From Dryomyza anilis (lineage: Eukaryota > Arthropoda > Insecta > Diptera > Dryomyzidae), in the NCBI GenBank assembly GCA_951804985.1, contig OX638131.1, positions 61,843,598 through 61,907,597 of the forward strand: a stretch of DNA of 64,000 bases, written 5' to 3'. The first letter of the stretch is position 1; each line of letters begins with the position of its first letter. This document shows positions 1-10,236 of this stretch, in pieces. Position numbers and translations under genes: made by a program. The notes beneath the pieces are model-generated. The model made no database searches. It was given only the letters and a program-made list of their open reading frames with translations, and had not been told where the DNA came from.

Positions 1-939
1 TTTATAACTAGTAAGCATTAAATAAAAAAATAAAGCAAATAAATTTTATAACAATTAAAGATTTGGATGCGTTATCTAAAAAAGAAAGTTTTGAGATATT
101 TGTGTTTAAAGTTTTTGAATGTCCGTATCTCATAAACTAATGAACCGATATTATTGATTCAAATTTTCAATTAAAATTTGAACTTTTAGCATTTTTTATG
201 CACTTTTATATATGTTTTAAATCTACAATTAATATAAAAAATACATAATTAATTCAAATGATTTATGCACTCTTATTGCATAAAACGATAAATAAAATTG
301 GGGCTTATAAATAAATACATAAATGAAAGAAAAAAAGATTATTGTACATAATTTAGACATATAGTTGAGTGCAACGCATCTAGCACAAACATACCCTTCG
401 CTATAACTCAAAATATTATTTCAGGACATAACAATTTTATAACATTTTTTAACTTCTAAATGCTAACTTTAAATTACAACCTTTTTTATTAGTGCCAATT
501 AAAGGATTACTTAATGGTCGATGACTGTAGCCCACAAATTAAAAACAACCCGTGCACCTAATTAGAAACGAATTAACTTTTTGCATTAGGGGCATTCCAC
601 AGAAAACGATACCAAGGTGTTATATATTAAAGTTAAACCTATTGATTCCGTTTAATGATTTTTAGAATAAGAAATACTTCTAATTTCATATTCTGTGATC
701 ACAACTTACCAAAATTCATGGTAAGTGTGTTTTTTTCTCAATTAAAGTCAAATATTTTTTTCAAATTTATTATAGTAGAAAATTGAGGAAATATATAAAA
801 CACTGTAGTTTCGTTGTTTTAAATCCGAAAGAAAATTGAATAGTACAATTTGAAAGGCAATTTGTTTGAGAAAGTATTGCATTGGTGATAAGTGGTTCAA
901 AGTACTGACAATTAACCAAACAGTTTTACTTTTTTGAGT
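1..939. other. AT-rich stretch, no gene seen
   Basis: I see no supportable gene here. Open frames on both strands are short, dominated by low-complexity A/T codons (F, Y, I, N, K), and lack recognisable motifs. Confidence 0.6.
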
Positions 940-2061
940 TGTAACGCCCGTCACAAAAAAATTGTAAAAGTTATTTTGCGAACTATTTTGCAATCCTACA
1001 ACTGGGAAGCTTTGTAGAAGTAAATACTTTTGAGGCATCTATTCATTTATTATACTATTTGGTCTCATAGATATTCCAGATGGTTGCTATATCCATCCAA
1101 AATATTGTAACGTCCGTCACAATTTACAATCGTCGCAAAACAAAAAAATTAAAAAAAAATTATATATTTGTTAATATATGCATCAATAATCAATTATATT
1201 ATTATTTAACCATAGAAAAAGTAGTAAATTTTCCAAAATATTCAATAAGCAAAGATAAAAAATGGAAATTCCAAACCTTACAAAAAAATATCATAAAAAT
1301 CACAAAAAAATCTTTATTTTCGAAATGCGAAAAATATTTATGTAAGCTGCGAAGAAAACGAATTAAAAATGCTGCAGACAGGGTAGTTATTGAAAAGAAT
1401 GGTAATATAATACATAATTTTTTCAAAACGAAATGTTTAGTTTTCCACATAAATTATATGTCGACGGTGTGCCTTAAAATAACAATTTACCATTCCTACT
1501 ACTAAAATTTGATCTTTTTCATCTTAGTTTTTCTCGACATTTTTATCTATTATTTTGTTTATCTTTTTTCTATTTTATGTAATTTATTTACAAAATTTTC
1601 ATTTAGAATAGTTCGTTATAGTTTTCTAATTTTATAGAAATAAAATATGATTAATGGGGCATTCCATTGTGACGGGCGTTACATTCGTACGATTAAAATC
1701 CTTCTCATTTGATAAAGAAAAAAGGATAGATATATTTTTAAGATGCAGAGGATAGATCTTATGGTCCTCTATTCATGTATAAAAAAACTTTTGCAATAGA
1801 TTTTATATCTTTCTACAAATTTGAAGTTAAATGCTGTGACGGGCGTTACACATACTTTTTCAAAAAACAGAGTTTACTCCACAAAGTATTAAATTTTAGC
1901 TAAACTAATCGGACTATGGAGATGAAGTATATCTACAATACTTCATTAATAATTGGAGTTCTCTCCTCTATAACAAAATTCTGCAATGGTTACTTTGATC
2001 ACTGACTTATAAAGTACCAAAACTTGTGACGGGTGTTACACATTTTGTGACGGGCGTTACC
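940..2061. repeat. cluster of six 16-bp GC-rich near-palindromic motifs
   Basis: The motif TGTGACGGGCGTTACA or its complement stands out from AT-rich DNA. Complement orientation: 940-955 and 1106-1121 (one base changed, CGTCCG). Forward orientation: 1668-1683, 1835-1850, 2025-2040 (GGGTG variant) and 2046-2061 (last base C). The motif is itself an imperfect palindrome: 7-bp arms around GG with one mismatch. Sequence between the motifs shows no obvious similarity, so this is not a simple satellite. It could be a protein-binding site cluster or remnants of element ends. Confidence 0.6.
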
Positions 2062-2075
2062 TTTACGAATTCTAT

Positions 2076-2078
<3 letters not shown>

Positions 2079-2128
<50 letters not shown>
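2079..2128. repeat. (TA)n microsatellite
   Basis: An uninterrupted TA run ends directly against the CAGTG terminus of a Tc1-like fragment. Its last TA would serve as the target dinucleotide. Confidence 0.9.
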
Positions 2129-2131
<3 letters not shown>

Positions 2132-2240
2132 TGATGTGCGAAATAATAGGGACACCAATACAATTATTTGATAAGTCATATTTTCTACTGGGTTTAAAAA
2201 CCAAACTCAAAAATTCAATAACCCACCTATAATATTGATA
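2129..2240 (+). mobile_element. Tc1/mariner-like terminal fragment (copy a)
   Basis: Starts TA|CAGTGATGTGCGAAATAA and continues for about 110 bp. The same sequence recurs at 9277-9385. A CAGTG-type terminus next to TA fits the Tc1/mariner superfamily, which inserts at TA. Only one end is present; the right side is cut off by the LTR-element remnant beginning near 2247. No transposase is visible. Confidence 0.55.
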
Positions 2241-2276
2241 TTGATATCCGACCCAATAGAAACGTTTTTCGACTTC

Positions 2277-3524
2277 TTAAACCGTTTTTTTAATGCTCAA
2301 GTGACATCCATTGGAACCACAATGGCATTTAAGTACTATCTCTTTTATTTTTGATTTGGGAACAACAATTAAATTTCGTGCAGATCTGCCATTTTCAGTT
2401 TCCCAAACACGGTACAAACAACCATTTTGTAGCTTCAGGCTTTGCCACTGCGCCCAATAAGCCCAGCTTATTGGACTGTTTGATTCTAACTCTTTCCATA
2501 ATGGCTTTCTTTGTTGTTCCTTGAACGTCCTAATTTTTGTGATGTCGGGGTCCTTCTTTTGATCATTTCGTATCTGCTCTAGAGTCCATTGATCATCTGC
2601 CATGACATTTAACGAACGAATGTGAATTATGTTCGTCTTTTCTTCTTCCGTCGAGCATTCTCTGGATTCCATTTTACACACTCGTGCCGACACAGTGCCC
2701 GAATTGCCATGATGTTCCCTGGCGTTATTTTGGCCATCCTCAGGTCTCTTTTCTGGTCGGTATCCTTTAGGTGGTTTGAGATTTACACATTTACGTCTAT
2801 CACGACAGTCGCGTGCCATATGCCCATATTTTCCGCAATTGTAGCATTTACCTTTCAATTGTGTGTTTCCGTTGGCAGCATAATGTTCGGATTTAACACT
2901 GGCTTTGGGCGCTCTACTTACTCCTTGACATAAATTTTCTCTCTCCTCATCTAGTACACGTTTCTCCATCGCTGGTCGGCACAATGTAGATGCTATGTCC
3001 TGCGTAAGCGCTGTGGTGACCGGTTCCATAAATGTCGCCTTTGGGTTAGTCATTGTTGCCCGTTTTGTCTCAGGATCGCGTATACCATCAACAAACGCTT
3101 CGATCTTGCACTTTTCTATGAAATCATTCGTTGAATCTGCATACGACAAATGCGCAAGCCTCTCGACGTCCGCTGCATACGCCTGCAATGTTTCACCATT
3201 TCTTTGCATTCGGCACTTTAGTTCCATTCTGTAGATTTGCTTCATGTGATCACTGCCATATTTTCGCTGCAGTGCAGCCATAACCGCTAAATAACTGTTT
3301 CGATCACTTTCTGGAACAGTCTGCAATACTTCGGCTGCGCCTCCTTTAAGCGCCACGATAAGTGCGGCTACGCCGTCCTCATTATTCCATCGATTACTTA
3401 CAGCCGCGGTCTCAAATTGCAGCTTGAAAATGTTGAACGCTGTGGTTCCATCGTAAATCGGCGATTTTAGCCTCGTACCACTAACAACATGCTGTGTAGG
3501 TCCATTTATCTGCAACACTTGCAA
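2277..3524 (-). pseudogene. gag: Gag capsid/nucleocapsid fused to integrase HHCC remnant, copy 1
   Basis: A 415-codon minus-strand frame. Residues about 15-185 resemble the capsid region of Ty3/gypsy Gag (SPIYDGTTAFNIFKLQFE; later MKQIYRMELKCRMQRNGETL). A CCHC zinc knuckle, CYNCGKYGHMARDC, sits near residue 225. After a Lys/Pro-rich linker the frame runs directly into sequence typical of the region after RNase H (WTLEQIRNDQKKDPDI) and the start of the integrase HHCC finger (KCHCGSNGCHL). PR, RT and RH are therefore deleted in frame. The upstream N-terminal Gag part (3554-4132) is in another frame: copies 2 and 3 have one more A in the A-run near 3562, so copy 1 has lost a base. The frame reads to the truncation point. 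Confidence 0.8.
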
Positions 3525-3553
3525 ATCTTTTTTTATTTCCTGGATTTCTTTGT

Positions 3554-4132
3554 CTATACCATTTCCAATCTTTGAATTTCATCATCAACATCATTTATAT
3601 GCGCTTCAAGTTCATTTACTTTGCCATGTAGTGTATTAGAAACTTCCAGAAGCTGCTTAGAATGTTCTTCAAGCTGTTCAGAATTTTTCTGAAGTTTCTG
3701 TTCTATTTTGTTAGCATTTTCTACAAGTTCGTGCTTCATGTCTAATTTGAGCTGATTTGAATTTTCTTGAAGTTTCTGTTCCATTCTGGTCGAATTTTCT
3801 TGGAGCTGTTTTGAATTTTCTAGAAATTTTTGATCTAATTTGTTGGAATTTTCTTGAAGCTGTTGTTGTATTGCTCCGAGCAACTGGCTCATATCAAAAC
3901 TTTGCGACTGTACTTTTTGCTCCGTGTCCACACTCCTCGATGACGCTGTTGCAGCTTCCACTTCAAACTCGTGCTCTGCGAGGTCAATGCCTTGATTCTC
4001 TAATTCTTCCATTAGATGCTTTTGTAGCTCCACTTTCGTACCTACAGTTGGAAGATTATGAATCGCCAGCTCCTTCTTTAGCTGGTCGACTTTAAGTTGT
4101 TCGAATTTAACCATTTTACGAAAATTAACCAA
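3554..4132 (-). pseudogene. gag: Gag N-terminus: SAP-like domain plus coiled coil, copy 1
   Basis: The natural start is the ATG in MVKFEQLKVDQLKKEL, as in copies 2 and 3; an ATG six codons upstream exists only because the primer-binding region is altered. Residues about 10-45 match a SAP-type helix-extended-helix motif (VDQLKKELAIHN..VGTKVELQKHLMEEL), a fold that binds nucleic acid in other proteins. Residues about 75-190 are heptad-like repeats of QLQENSNKL / KLQENS type, predicting a long coiled coil, probably for Gag multimerisation. A one-base deletion near 3562 ends this frame before the capsid region at 2277-3524. Confidence 0.75.
4093..4132 (-). other. altered primer-binding region, copy 1
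   Basis: Copies 2 and 3 have TTGGTGTCAGAAGTGGGATT directly after the LTR end, an 18-nt tRNA-type PBS. Copy 1 instead has TTGGTTAATTTTCGTAAA, in which TTTTCGTAA repeats the LTR end. The PBS is therefore lost, so this copy could not prime its own minus-strand synthesis. Confidence 0.7.
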
Positions 4133-4675
4133 TGTTACGAAAATTCAGTCTACGGACAACTGTTCTACGAGTTCGTATCGCTGGATTGTGTACAAAATAA
4201 AAACGCACTTATATTTGGTTTTAACTAGTATTATTTCAACTAGTATTAATTAACTTTATTAATTTAAATAACAACTTAAAGAATAATCACTTATATCAAC
4301 TGCTGAATTACTACAATTTATCTTTACAATGCTCACTCACGAGACGCACTAGTTCACTATTAAATCACAACTAAAGTACAGTGCCTCAGATGCGCGGCCC
4401 TATATACTACAGGCATCAGCTCGACACGTTTCGACAAGCTTCGACTTGTTTCAAGAACCTTCTACTCGTTTCGTGAATGAAGCATGCTATTGGCATCTCA
4501 TTCGCACTCGTGTGTTTTAATATGCTGATCTTCCATCTCTTTCTCGCGCATTGCATAGTGCTCTGAATGATCTTCCGTCTCTTTCTAACACATTGCTTAG
4601 TGCGCTGAATTGTCTTGCGTCTCATTTATTATTGTTGATTGCTTGCACAGTGGAGCAAATTACCTCTTCGTAACA
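4133..4675 (-). repeat. LTR of Ty3/mdg1-like element, copy 1
   Basis: 543 bp with short inverted termini TGTTACGAA...TTTTCGTAACA (minus orientation). It closely matches about 25538-26070, 32000-32535 and 34923-35450. It contains a TATATAGGGCCGCGCATC promoter-like stretch near 4393-4410 and an AATAAAGTTAATT poly(A)-like signal near 4250-4262. It is the only one of the four LTRs with both termini intact. Confidence 0.85.
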
Positions 4676-4925
4676 ATATATATATATATATATATTCGAC
4701 AAAAACAACAATGTTCGAAAAATTTCAAAAAAAAATTGTTAAAAAAATTTTTGGGCAACAAAAACAACGCAATGGTCGAAATCACCATTTTCGAAAAAAA
4801 ATATATATTCGACAAAAACAAAAATGTTCGACTAATTTCGAAAAAAACAAATTGTTAAAATTTTTTTTTGGGGACAAATACAATGCAATAGTCGAAATTA
4901 TATTTTTTTCAATAAAAAAATAAAA
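4676..4925. repeat. TTCGAAAA-rich minisatellite, copy 1
   Basis: Imperfect repeats of about 120 bp built from CGACAAAAACAACAATGTTC, TTTCGAAAAAAA and ATTGTTAAAAA. The same family lies at 24980-25545, 31680-31995 and 35532-36000. No coding function is supported; apparent frames are homopolymeric. Confidence 0.75.
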
Positions 4926-5868
4926 TTCTGTAATCCCACTGGAACATATTTAATTGTTAGTTTTTAGTTGTGAAATAAATTTAATTCTGCCCATCTCTTC
5001 TCTATACGTCCAATAATCTCGTCTGGATACCGGATGTCCATATTTTTCAGTTCTCCTATTATTTTCTATGAATTCCCTTTAAATGAGACTAATTAAATTT
5101 TCGGTCTACTAACAACAATTAACCAAATACCTTTAAAATAAAGGTTTTTATATAACTCTCAACCAAAGATCTTTATTTTTTAAAATAAAAAGTATCTCTC
5201 AACTAAAGACCTTTATTTTTTAAAATAAAGATTATCTCTCAACCAAAGACCTTAATTTTTTCAAATAAAAAATATCTCTCAACCAAAGACCTTTATATTT
5301 TTTGAAAAATTATATCTCAGTGAAAAACCAAATGGAAATATAGGTTAATAGTTATATTCTGGTTTGACATTTTTCTTCAAATACTTATGCGTTGAATGGT
5401 TATTTTGGAAATTGGGTGACGCTATTATTATGGTCAGCTTATTTAAAGGACTACTTGTACTACTCGATTTTGAGACGTTTTTTTCGACTCCTGTGAAATT
5501 TGATTTTTGTTGGTTACGACCTTTTGCCTGTAAGATATCGATATGTTAACAAATATCTATGGCTAGCTCTAAAATTATTTAAATAAATGTTAGTTCCATA
5601 TTTCTGCACAAATTAATTACAGATATACAGCCGTATTATCGTGAGAGAATTTTTACCCTTGTGGGAAATAGGTATCTTGAACAATGTTCGAAAAGGGAAA
5701 AAATGGTTCCTTAAAAAAAATACGTTTCATGTACAACATTTTGTAGGAATAATTACTCTTATTTCGCCGAAAAAATTCTGCCACTATTTCATCGGGGAAA
5801 ATAATTAATTAAAAACAAACACATTTTAATTAACTATACTTTTATTTATAATATGTTAACAAATATCT
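4926..5868. repeat. AT-rich flank with 52-bp tandem repeat
   Basis: About 5140-5330 holds roughly four imperfect copies of a 50-52 bp unit containing ATCTCTCAACCAAAGACCTT and TTTAAAATAAA. It recurs inverted at 24840-24975 and 31270-31450. The rest is AT-rich with no gene. At 5570-5626 a block beginning AAAATTATTTAAATAAATG is repeated directly at 7053-7109, on the far side of the foldback element. Confidence 0.6.
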
Positions 5869-6152
5869 ACACTCTCAGAAATATATTGTCATTTCCGACA
5901 ATATTGTAACAATCTTGATGTTCAAAATAGATATCATGATCAGATTGTCAAATTATTGTCGGTTTGACAATTAAATTCTATTTTCATACGTCATTCTATT
6001 GTTTTGATAACAATCGATATTGTCAATGAATAAAATATAAAAAGTCACATAAATGTTTTTTAAATTTTTAATTAGTAATAAATTAAATTTCATGAATTCA
6101 GAGTGCATGGAGTGCATCTTCTGCGAGATTTTTCCTCATGTTCATCAAGAGC

Positions 6153-6299
6153 TTAAATGCAGTAGGTCAGATACAGGAAAGGCTGTTTGCTGACATCCAT
6201 ATTTCCCATTTGCCCCTTGATTATTTTTTTCAGCGCCAATCCATTGGGCCAGAAGACATCTGTCTTGAGGAGCGTTGTATTATGTGGTGACACCCGCAT
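6153..6299 (-). CDS. 48-codon ORF in foldback arm, unidentified
   Basis: The ATG follows a TTGTTTAG acceptor-like sequence, with a GTAAGT donor about 62 bp upstream, so the frame may be the second exon of a two-exon transcript. The product contains LLKTDVFWPNGLAL and ends FLYLTYCI-stop. The opposite arm carries a diverged partner (6626-6769), and all six arms in the window keep the frame open. Function unknown; it may be a transposase or host-exon remnant. Confidence is limited by its length. Confidence 0.3.
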   Translation of the reverse strand: MRVSPHNTTLLKTDVFWPNGLALKKIIKGQMGNMDVSKQPFLYLTYCI

Positions 6300-6625
6300 C
6301 TAAACAAAATTAATAAAGTTGCAATAATCAATTAATAATAAAATTAAAAATTATAACTTACATTTTGTTTGCTTTTTAAAATTTTTAAAGTAAACAACAA
6401 ATTAATTTGACATGTTTTTGAATATTTATTGTTGATTTTAACAATATGAGATTGTCATTTCATTATACAGTGATTAGGTGGCAAATGTATCTTCTTGGCA
6501 TTCAAAAACATGTCAAATTTATTTTTTTGTTTACTTTAAAAATTTTTAAAATTAAACAAAATGTAAGTTTTAATTTAATAATTTTATTATTAATTGAATA
6601 CTGCAACTTTTTTAATTATGTTTAG

Positions 6626-6769
6626 ATGCGGGTGTTACCACCTACAACGATACTCGAGACAGACGTCTTTTGGTCCAATGGATTTGCGCTGAATAAATTA
6701 ATCAATAGGCAGATGGAAAAGCCGGATGTCTGCAAGCAGCCCTTCCTGTACCTGACCTACTGCATTTAA
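6626..6769 (+). CDS. 47-codon ORF in opposite foldback arm, unidentified
   Basis: Diverged mirror of 6153-6299: the core DVFW.NG.AL and the same FLYLTYCI-stop ending are kept, with several amino-acid changes. Preceded by ATGTTTAG acceptor-like sequence. Function unknown. Confidence 0.3.
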   Translation: MRVLPPTTILETDVFWSNGFALNKLINRQMEKPDVCKQPFLYLTYCI

Positions 6770-7043
6770 ACTCTTGACGAAAAACGAGGCAAAGTCTCAC
6801 AGAAAATGTGCCGAATTCATTAAATTTAATTTATTGCTAATTAAACATTTAAAAAAAATCATGTGACTTTTTATATTTTATTCATTGACAATCTTGATTG
6901 TTATCAAAACAATCGAATGACGTTTTAAAATAACAATCTAATTGTCAAACAGACAATAATTTGACAATCTGATCATGAGATCTATTTTGAACATCAATAT
7001 TGTTACAATATTGTCGGAAATGACAATATATTTCTGAGAGTGT

Positions 7044-8230
7044 ATGAATAGCACCAAAATTATTTAAATAAAAGTTAGTTACATATTTATGCACAAATTA
7101 GTTACAGATATATTCAACCACCACAAAAACTTCACTGGCTGGGGAATATCTTAATTTTTTTAACTCTTGACAGATTAACGCAGTATAATCACAACATTTT
7201 CTTAAATGAAAAACTACAATTAAGAGTTATTTTATATGCTTTTAATTGCCATTTAACATAATTTTAACTTCAACATTTATTTGCACAACACAGCGCAATT
7301 TTATCCAACAACACTGTTTGACATTTGGCAAAACAGCTCATTTACCGTTGCCTGATGTTCAGTCTAATTGCAAATTAATTCTTTATAGAGTTAAAAAATG
7401 TGAAATGTATGTATAAAAGTATATTTAACTGCAAATAATAAAGATCTGTATACATATTTTATATCTAAAGTATTATTTTACAACTTTATTACAAGAAATG
7501 TTAAAGATAACCAAAAAAAAAAAAGCGAATAAATAAAAAATCGGGCAATGTTGTAAAGCTGCATTCGAACTCGAATTCGATTTCCAACAATATTCCGGAG
7601 GAATTGCTGTACCTGGGAGATTGCAGAAACCTGGAAACAAAAAATTCCGAGGAAATAGAATATTCCCCTAGTGTTCACGATAAGACTGAATATCTCATAT
7701 ATGCGATAAAAACTGTATAATTTTAAAAATGGTTCGAAATGCATTGAATTCGTAAAATGTGATTAATTTTTTTTTGCGAATACTTAAATTTTAAATGCAA
7801 ATTTAAATTTGAATGTTTTAATTAGTAAATAGTCAAAATGCTCTAACGATTTTGAAATAAAACTTTTCAGAATTCAACACCTAGATGCCCAGAGCACATA
7901 ACAGACATAATTTAATTGCGCTAATGGGTAATTTGTAGTAGTCAAATTTAATTCTACATGAAATTCCTACCAGACAAATTAATATTTTTGTATTATTTGA
8001 CTCAAAACACCTTCTCTGTGTAATATTGTAATATTTTGTAACATAACATAATTTTGCCCTACTATAGTTGATAAATTTTATTATATCGTCAGTAATAATT
8101 TAACAAGTATAAAAAACCAAATTTTTTATAAGTAAGTTTTTATTAAACACTTTTAAAAACACAAAATTGAAAAATAAATTTAAATGGTAAAATAGTTAAA
8201 ATATTGTTTGCATTTTTTAAATAGTTATAA
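7044..8230. other. AT-rich segment with one short coding-like fragment
   Basis: Mostly AT-rich DNA shared with copies 2 and 3. About 7540-7723 (+) stays open for about 60 codons (VVKLHSNSNSISN; PEELLYLGDC; EYLIYAIKTV). Counterparts are on the minus strand at about 20832-21018 and 28879-29106. Downstream at 7868-7875 a CTTTTCAG acceptor-like site precedes another short open stretch. It could be exons of a dead gene or transposon; I do not recognise it. Confidence 0.35.
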
Positions 8231-8321
8231 ATATTATCGACATTTAACAAGAGATGACTATAGAGCGTTTGCAGCTTGAAGTAGTATTCACAAACTTATA
8301 GTTGTTTAATGTCGATAATAT
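8231..8321. repeat. 91-bp hairpin/MITE-like repeat, copy 1
   Basis: Ends are inverted: ATATTATCGACATTTAACAA and TTGTTTAATGTCGATAATAT, with a loop of about 50 bp. The same structure recurs at 20236-20326 and 28395-28485. It may be a tiny MITE or a hairpin-forming end. Confidence 0.6.
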
Positions 8322-8360
8322 ATAGAACAATTTAAGAAATACGCACGAGGCACCAGACTG

Positions 8361-8930
8361 TTTGACTTCATCATGACCTTCAATCTAAACATTCACAACA
8401 CTGGTAATAAACCTACGTTTGTGACTGCTATAAGACAGGAAGTCATTGACCTAACTTTGTCTAACCGCAGACTGATGGAGTTAATCTTAAACTGTAAGGT
8501 TCTTAAAGAAGATTTTTTATCGGAAGAAGATTTTTTATATGACCGAGAGGTGTTACCCTCTATGATAGTGAGAAACCCTAGAAAAACGAACACCCTTCAG
8601 ACAAGAACTTGAAAATTCCCTCACGTTTCCTGTCAGAATTCGTACCAAAGAAAGTATTGAGACGTCCGTTCAAGACATGAACGATGTTATATATTCAAGT
8701 TTCGTACGAAGATGTCTGTTCCGAAAAACGTTATCTAGACCTCCCTTGGTATCTAGACCTTCCTTGGTGGATGCCCGACTAGACTCACTGCAGATACCTG
8801 ATGGCACGTATACTGACTCTAAGACAGAGACACTAAGTGTCCTAGATAATAAACTTTGGACACTGTTCAGAGTACATATGTTTACTACATTGCGGATAGA
8901 AGATGGCAAAACATAGCTGATTTGATAGCT
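8361..8930 (+). pseudogene. LOA-like LINE fragment (endonuclease end, RNase H scrap), copy 1
   Basis: Contains the C-terminal end of a LINE endonuclease: FVTAIRQEVIDLTLSN, then REVLPSMIVRNPRKTN. It aligns with 45310-45960 of the LOA-like element in the tandem array. The His-containing SDHRY segment is deleted here. After about 8860 it jumps to sequence matching the RNase H region (ACTACATTGCGGATA), so an internal deletion has joined the two. Multiple frame breaks; not functional. Confidence 0.65.
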
Positions 8931-8935
8931 GATTG

Positions 8936-8964
8936 CTATATATATATATATATATGTATATATT

Positions 8965-9028
<64 letters not shown>

Positions 9029-9050
9029 CATATACATATATATATATATT

Positions 9051-9102
<52 letters not shown>

Positions 9103-9140
9103 CCAATATATATATATTGTTTGTCTTACTTTGCATGACA

Positions 9141-9219
<79 letters not shown>

Positions 9220-9238
9220 TGTCTTACTTTGCATGACA

Positions 9239-9276
<38 letters not shown>
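8936..9276. repeat. (TA)n arrays with two identical embedded hairpins
   Basis: Nearly pure TA runs, interrupted by ATTGGATATATACATA variants and by two identical 29-bp blocks at 9117-9145 and 9215-9243. Each block is TTGTTTGTC, 11 nt, then GACAAACAA: a perfect 9-bp stem. Translated YIYIYI frames are not genes. Confidence 0.9.
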
Positions 9277-9279
<3 letters not shown>

Positions 9280-9385
9280 TGATGTGCGAAATAATAGGGA
9301 CACCAATACAATTATTTGATAAGTCATATTTTCTACTGGGTTTAAAAACCAAACTCAAAAATTCAAATAATTTCCACCTATAATA
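9277..9385 (+). mobile_element. Tc1/mariner-like terminal fragment (copy b)
   Basis: Nearly identical to 2129-2240. Again begins CAGTGATGTGCGAAATAA immediately after a (TA)n array. Only one terminus is present and no transposase is visible. Confidence 0.55.
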
Positions 9386-9726
9386 TTGGATTTATCCCGA
9401 CGACATCGAACTGACTCGTCAGCGGCAGATGCTCCAACCTAGGTTTATGCCAACAATGCTGCCGTTGATAAACTAAAGCAAAAACAGAGTTATTTTAAAT
9501 GGTTACCGAAAACGCTTACGTTGCATGAAAAACAAATGCCATGTTTAAATATAAAAATTAGTATCTTCCGCATGTCGCCTTTTCAACCTCAAAACCTTTA
9601 ATCTGTAAATCAGAGAAAAGTAAAGTTATTGATTAAAAAACAATTTCTACTAACTGCTTTGACAAACTTCTTTTTAAACATTTAACGCATCGTTTAAATA
9701 TCGTCCGATTCATCAATGACGATTAG
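9386..9726. other. unassigned sequence before truncated gag
   Basis: No recognisable feature. It may contain decayed gag N-terminal sequence, but every frame is interrupted. No 5' LTR resembling 18553-19200 is present. Confidence 0.4.
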
Positions 9727-10236
9727 CTTGAAAGTCGTCGCCAAGGCAAACAAAGGCCAAACAAAATAAACGACGGAAATAAAACGGAAGGATCAAAAAT
9801 ACGACCAACATGCTCTTTTTGCCAGAAAAAAGGACATACACGAGACGAATGTATTACGCGGAAAAACACACCGTTTTGTATGGAGTGTGAAAAATATGGG
9901 CACGAATCTAGTTGGAGATGTGCATCCATTAGATTAGAAGCTCAAAATAAGGAAGGGGTTGGGCATTTACAAAATCAACCAGTCGATAATAGGAGATTTT
10001 TAAACAATAATTTGCAAACGGGACATAACACCACGTACCGTACCAATAATAATAATAGAAATAATAACAATGACAATGTGAATAATGTGGATAACGCTAG
10101 AAATAATTTAAAATGTGATTGGTGTCGTAGACTTGGTCATGGGGAAACTAATTGCTACGCCAAGAGGGATTATCTAGCAAGGGAGAACAATGCTCAAAAC
10201 AAGGGAAACTACGAGGGGCCCAACCAAGGCCAGTAA
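9727..10236 (+). pseudogene. gag: Gag C-terminal region with three CCHC zinc knuckles
   Basis: The frame is open from just after a TAG at 9724 to a TAA at 10234-10236. It lacks the capsid part, so it is a C-terminal fragment. Zinc knuckles: 9811-9852 (CX2CX4HX4C), 9877-9921 (CX2CX4HX5C) and 10114-10155 (CX2CX4HX4C). The last two are separated by an Asn-rich linker. CCHC knuckles bind genomic RNA during packaging in this family. The pol frame overlaps the end from 10152 and is -1 relative to gag, as expected for frameshift expression; I did not find a textbook slippery heptamer in the overlap. Confidence 0.75.

Larger units (their letters stand above)
2247..4675 (-). mobile_element. internally deleted Ty3/mdg1-like LTR element, copy 1
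   Basis: Read on the minus strand it has one LTR (4675 to 4133), then gag and a short pol tail. It breaks off at about 2247 inside the HHCC zinc-finger region of integrase. Protease, RT, RNase H and the integrase core are missing between the Gag zinc knuckle and the HHCC region. Copy 3 shares this deletion, so it predates the segmental duplication or defines a gag-only family. There is no 3' LTR in this copy. The usual primer-binding site is replaced (see 4093-4132). Confidence 0.8.
5869..7043. mobile_element. foldback (long-TIR) element, copy 1
   Basis: Begins ACACTCTCAGAAATATATTG and ends with its reverse complement. The arms, roughly 540 bp each, pair imperfectly almost to the centre and leave a spacer of about 100 bp. 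Taking CACTCTCAG as the terminus gives flanking TA on both sides, consistent with a TA target duplication. Subterminal DNA is dense in TTGTCA/TGACAA motifs. Each arm carries a 47-48 codon ORF (6153-6299 minus, 6626-6769 plus) preceded by a splice-acceptor-like TTTAG. No full transposase is present. The superfamily is not resolved. Confidence 0.75.

Noticed and set aside
748..1038. 96-codon minus-strand ORF
   Set aside because: Runs across the 16-bp motif and AT-rich sequence with no domain or partner; chance frame.
1080..1505. 141-codon plus-strand ORF
   Set aside because: Composition is that expected of AT-rich DNA (K, I, N, Y, F), an overlapping minus frame is similarly open, no motif is present, and it includes the repeated 16-bp element at its start.
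940..1850. Mirror-placed 16-mers as the TIRs of a foldback element
   Set aside because: The motif positions are symmetric, but the sequence between and around them does not pair, so no inverted repeat is supported.
8842..9327. Long YIYIYI reading frames
   Set aside because: Translation of (TA)n microsatellites in all frames; the same applies near 19.3-19.6 and 25.2-25.5 kb.
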